From NCBI GenBank assembly GCA_028702395.1, contig JAQVOV010000095.1:1-6087 (forward strand): 6,087 nucleotides of DNA, read 5' to 3'. Positions 5,341 to 6,087 of the stretch are shown piece by piece (the stretch's first letter is position 1; each line of letters opens with the position of its first letter). This stretch comes from Candidatus Omnitrophota bacterium. GTDB lineage: Bacteria; Omnitrophota; Gorgyraeia; JABMRN01. Under the pieces are notes generated by a model, which was not told the origin of the DNA, did no database searches, and saw only the letters and a list, made by a program, of their open reading frames with translations. Made by a program: the position numbers and the translations under genes.

Positions 5341-5982
5341 ATGCCAGAAAAATACAAGGATATTTTAAAGTCGTATAGTTCTTTAAAAATGAAAATACTT
5401 TCAAGACTTAAAGAGTTTTCGTTGTTCTTGACAAAAAATGACGATGCTGTTTTTGAAGAGTTATGTTTTTGTATTCTCACGCCGCAATCAAAAGCAGTAT
5501 ATGCTGATATGGCCATTAAAAGTATGCATGAAAAACAGATCCTTTATAAAGGTTCTGAGGCTATAATACGAAAACATCTGCAAAAGGTCCGGTTTCCAAA
5601 TAATAAAACAAAATATCTGCTTCATGCAAGACAAAGGTTCATGAAAAACGGAAAGATAAAGATTAAAGATATTATAGACCCTACAGATATTCATGCAACA
5701 AGGGAAGAAATAGTCAGAAATGTAAAAGGAATAGGATTAAAAGAAGCCAGTCATTTTTTGCGTAATATCGGTTACGGAAAAAATATTGCAATATTAGATG
5801 TTCATATTCTTAACAATCTAAAAAAATACGATGTGATAGCATCTATACCTAAGACCATTTCCAGAAAACAATATTATGATATTGAAAAAAAAATGAAAAG
5901 TTTTTCTTTGGATATTGGTATTCCAATGGATCAAATTGATCTTCTGTTTTGGGCTATACAGACAGGACATGTGTTTAAGTGA
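5341..5982 (+). CDS. ogg: Ogg2-type 8-oxoguanine DNA N-glycosylase / AP lyase
   Basis: This 213-residue protein matches the Ogg2 family of helix-hairpin-helix DNA glycosylases, best known from archaea and Thermotoga. It cuts 8-oxoguanine from DNA and nicks the resulting abasic site. The N-terminal helical part carries the CILTPQSKA stretch (44-52). The hairpin is VKGIGLKEASHFLRNIG (128-144), with K134 as the catalytic lysine. The catalytic aspartate is D153 in ILDVHIL (151-157), and the family ending FWAIQTGHVFK (203-213) is present with W204. The gene starts 2 bases after the reductase stop and has no clear Shine-Dalgarno site, so its translation probably depends on ribosomes finishing the upstream gene. 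Placing oxidised-base repair directly after peroxide and thiol defence genes suggests shared control by oxidative stress. Confidence 0.93.
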   Translation: MPEKYKDILKSYSSLKMKILSRLKEFSLFLTKNDDAVFEELCFCILTPQSKAVYADMAIKSMHEKQILYKGSEAIIRKHLQKVRFPNNKTKYLLHARQRFMKNGKIKIKDIIDPTDIHATREEIVRNVKGIGLKEASHFLRNIGYGKNIAILDVHILNNLKKYDVIASIPKTISRKQYYDIEKKMKSFSLDIGIPMDQIDLLFWAIQTGHVFK

Positions 5983-6087
5983 GTCATGACTAGTGTGTCT
6001 TGAGTCTTGCGTTAATGAGTCATGTGTCTGCTGTGGAAGACTGGACCGAGCTACGCGTCGCGCGTAGCGAGCCGCGAGCTTGAGTAT
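5983..6087. repeat. Two heptad families joined, with an 8-bp GC-rich hairpin, cut by the window end
   Basis: The first part (about 5981-6030) is of the TGAGTCA/TGTGTCT family seen at 1921 and 3371. It includes an 11-mer tgtgtctgctg (6023-6033) identical to 3399-3409. The second part (about 6044-6083) belongs to the GC-rich CGAGCT/GCGCG family seen at 2650. In it gctacgcg (6050-6057) and cgcgtagc (6061-6068) form a perfect 8-bp stem with a TCG loop. No T run follows the stem, so terminator function is not supported. Any inverted partner tract would lie outside the window. Confidence 0.85.

Overview
The window is an AT-rich bacterial segment, with all genes on the + strand. It carries a compact oxygen and peroxide defence cluster of the kind found in strict anaerobes. 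In order it holds: the C-terminal end of an FAD/NAD(P)H oxidoreductase, a flavodiiron protein (FprA/ROO type), a rubredoxin, a HAD phosphatase, a rubrerythrin, a second ferritin-like diiron protein without a rubredoxin domain, a small glutaredoxin/NrdH-like protein, a thioredoxin-reductase-like flavoprotein, and an Ogg2-type 8-oxoguanine DNA glycosylase/lyase. A uniformly oriented, AT-rich anaerobe with this set could belong to several phyla. The crowded intergenic repeats remind me of uncultured candidate-phylum genomes (Omnitrophota-like), but the sequence does not prove this.

The genes form a plausible electron-flow unit. A reductase (the partial gene) could reduce rubredoxin. Rubredoxin could feed the flavodiiron protein (O2 or NO to water or N2O) and rubrerythrin (H2O2 to water). 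The thioredoxin-reductase-like protein could reduce the glutaredoxin-like protein for thiol repair. Ogg2 removes oxidised guanine from DNA. The HAD phosphatase is the only member without an obvious link to oxidative stress. Tight junctions (ferritin-like to glutaredoxin, reductase to Ogg2) indicate co-translation there.

The most unusual part is the non-coding DNA. All seven intergenic gaps longer than 50 bp are filled with degenerate tandem repeats of period 7. There are several sequence families: CCAGARR, AGTAAAA, TCATGWG/TNNTGWG, CGAGCT/GCGCGA and ACGTYTA. In at least five gaps a forward heptad tract is followed by a reverse-complement tract of the same family, so the whole gap can fold as one long hairpin. 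A best-preserved example runs from 4281 to 4394, and another holds a perfect 19-bp inverted repeat (259-277/291-309). The gap at 1498-1752 also carries a separate dispersed-type palindrome (1641-1673). These tracts begin at stop codons and end just before Shine-Dalgarno sites. They are missing from the two tight gene junctions. I found no convincing sigma-70 promoter, tRNA, rRNA, CRISPR array or insertion sequence with a transposase.
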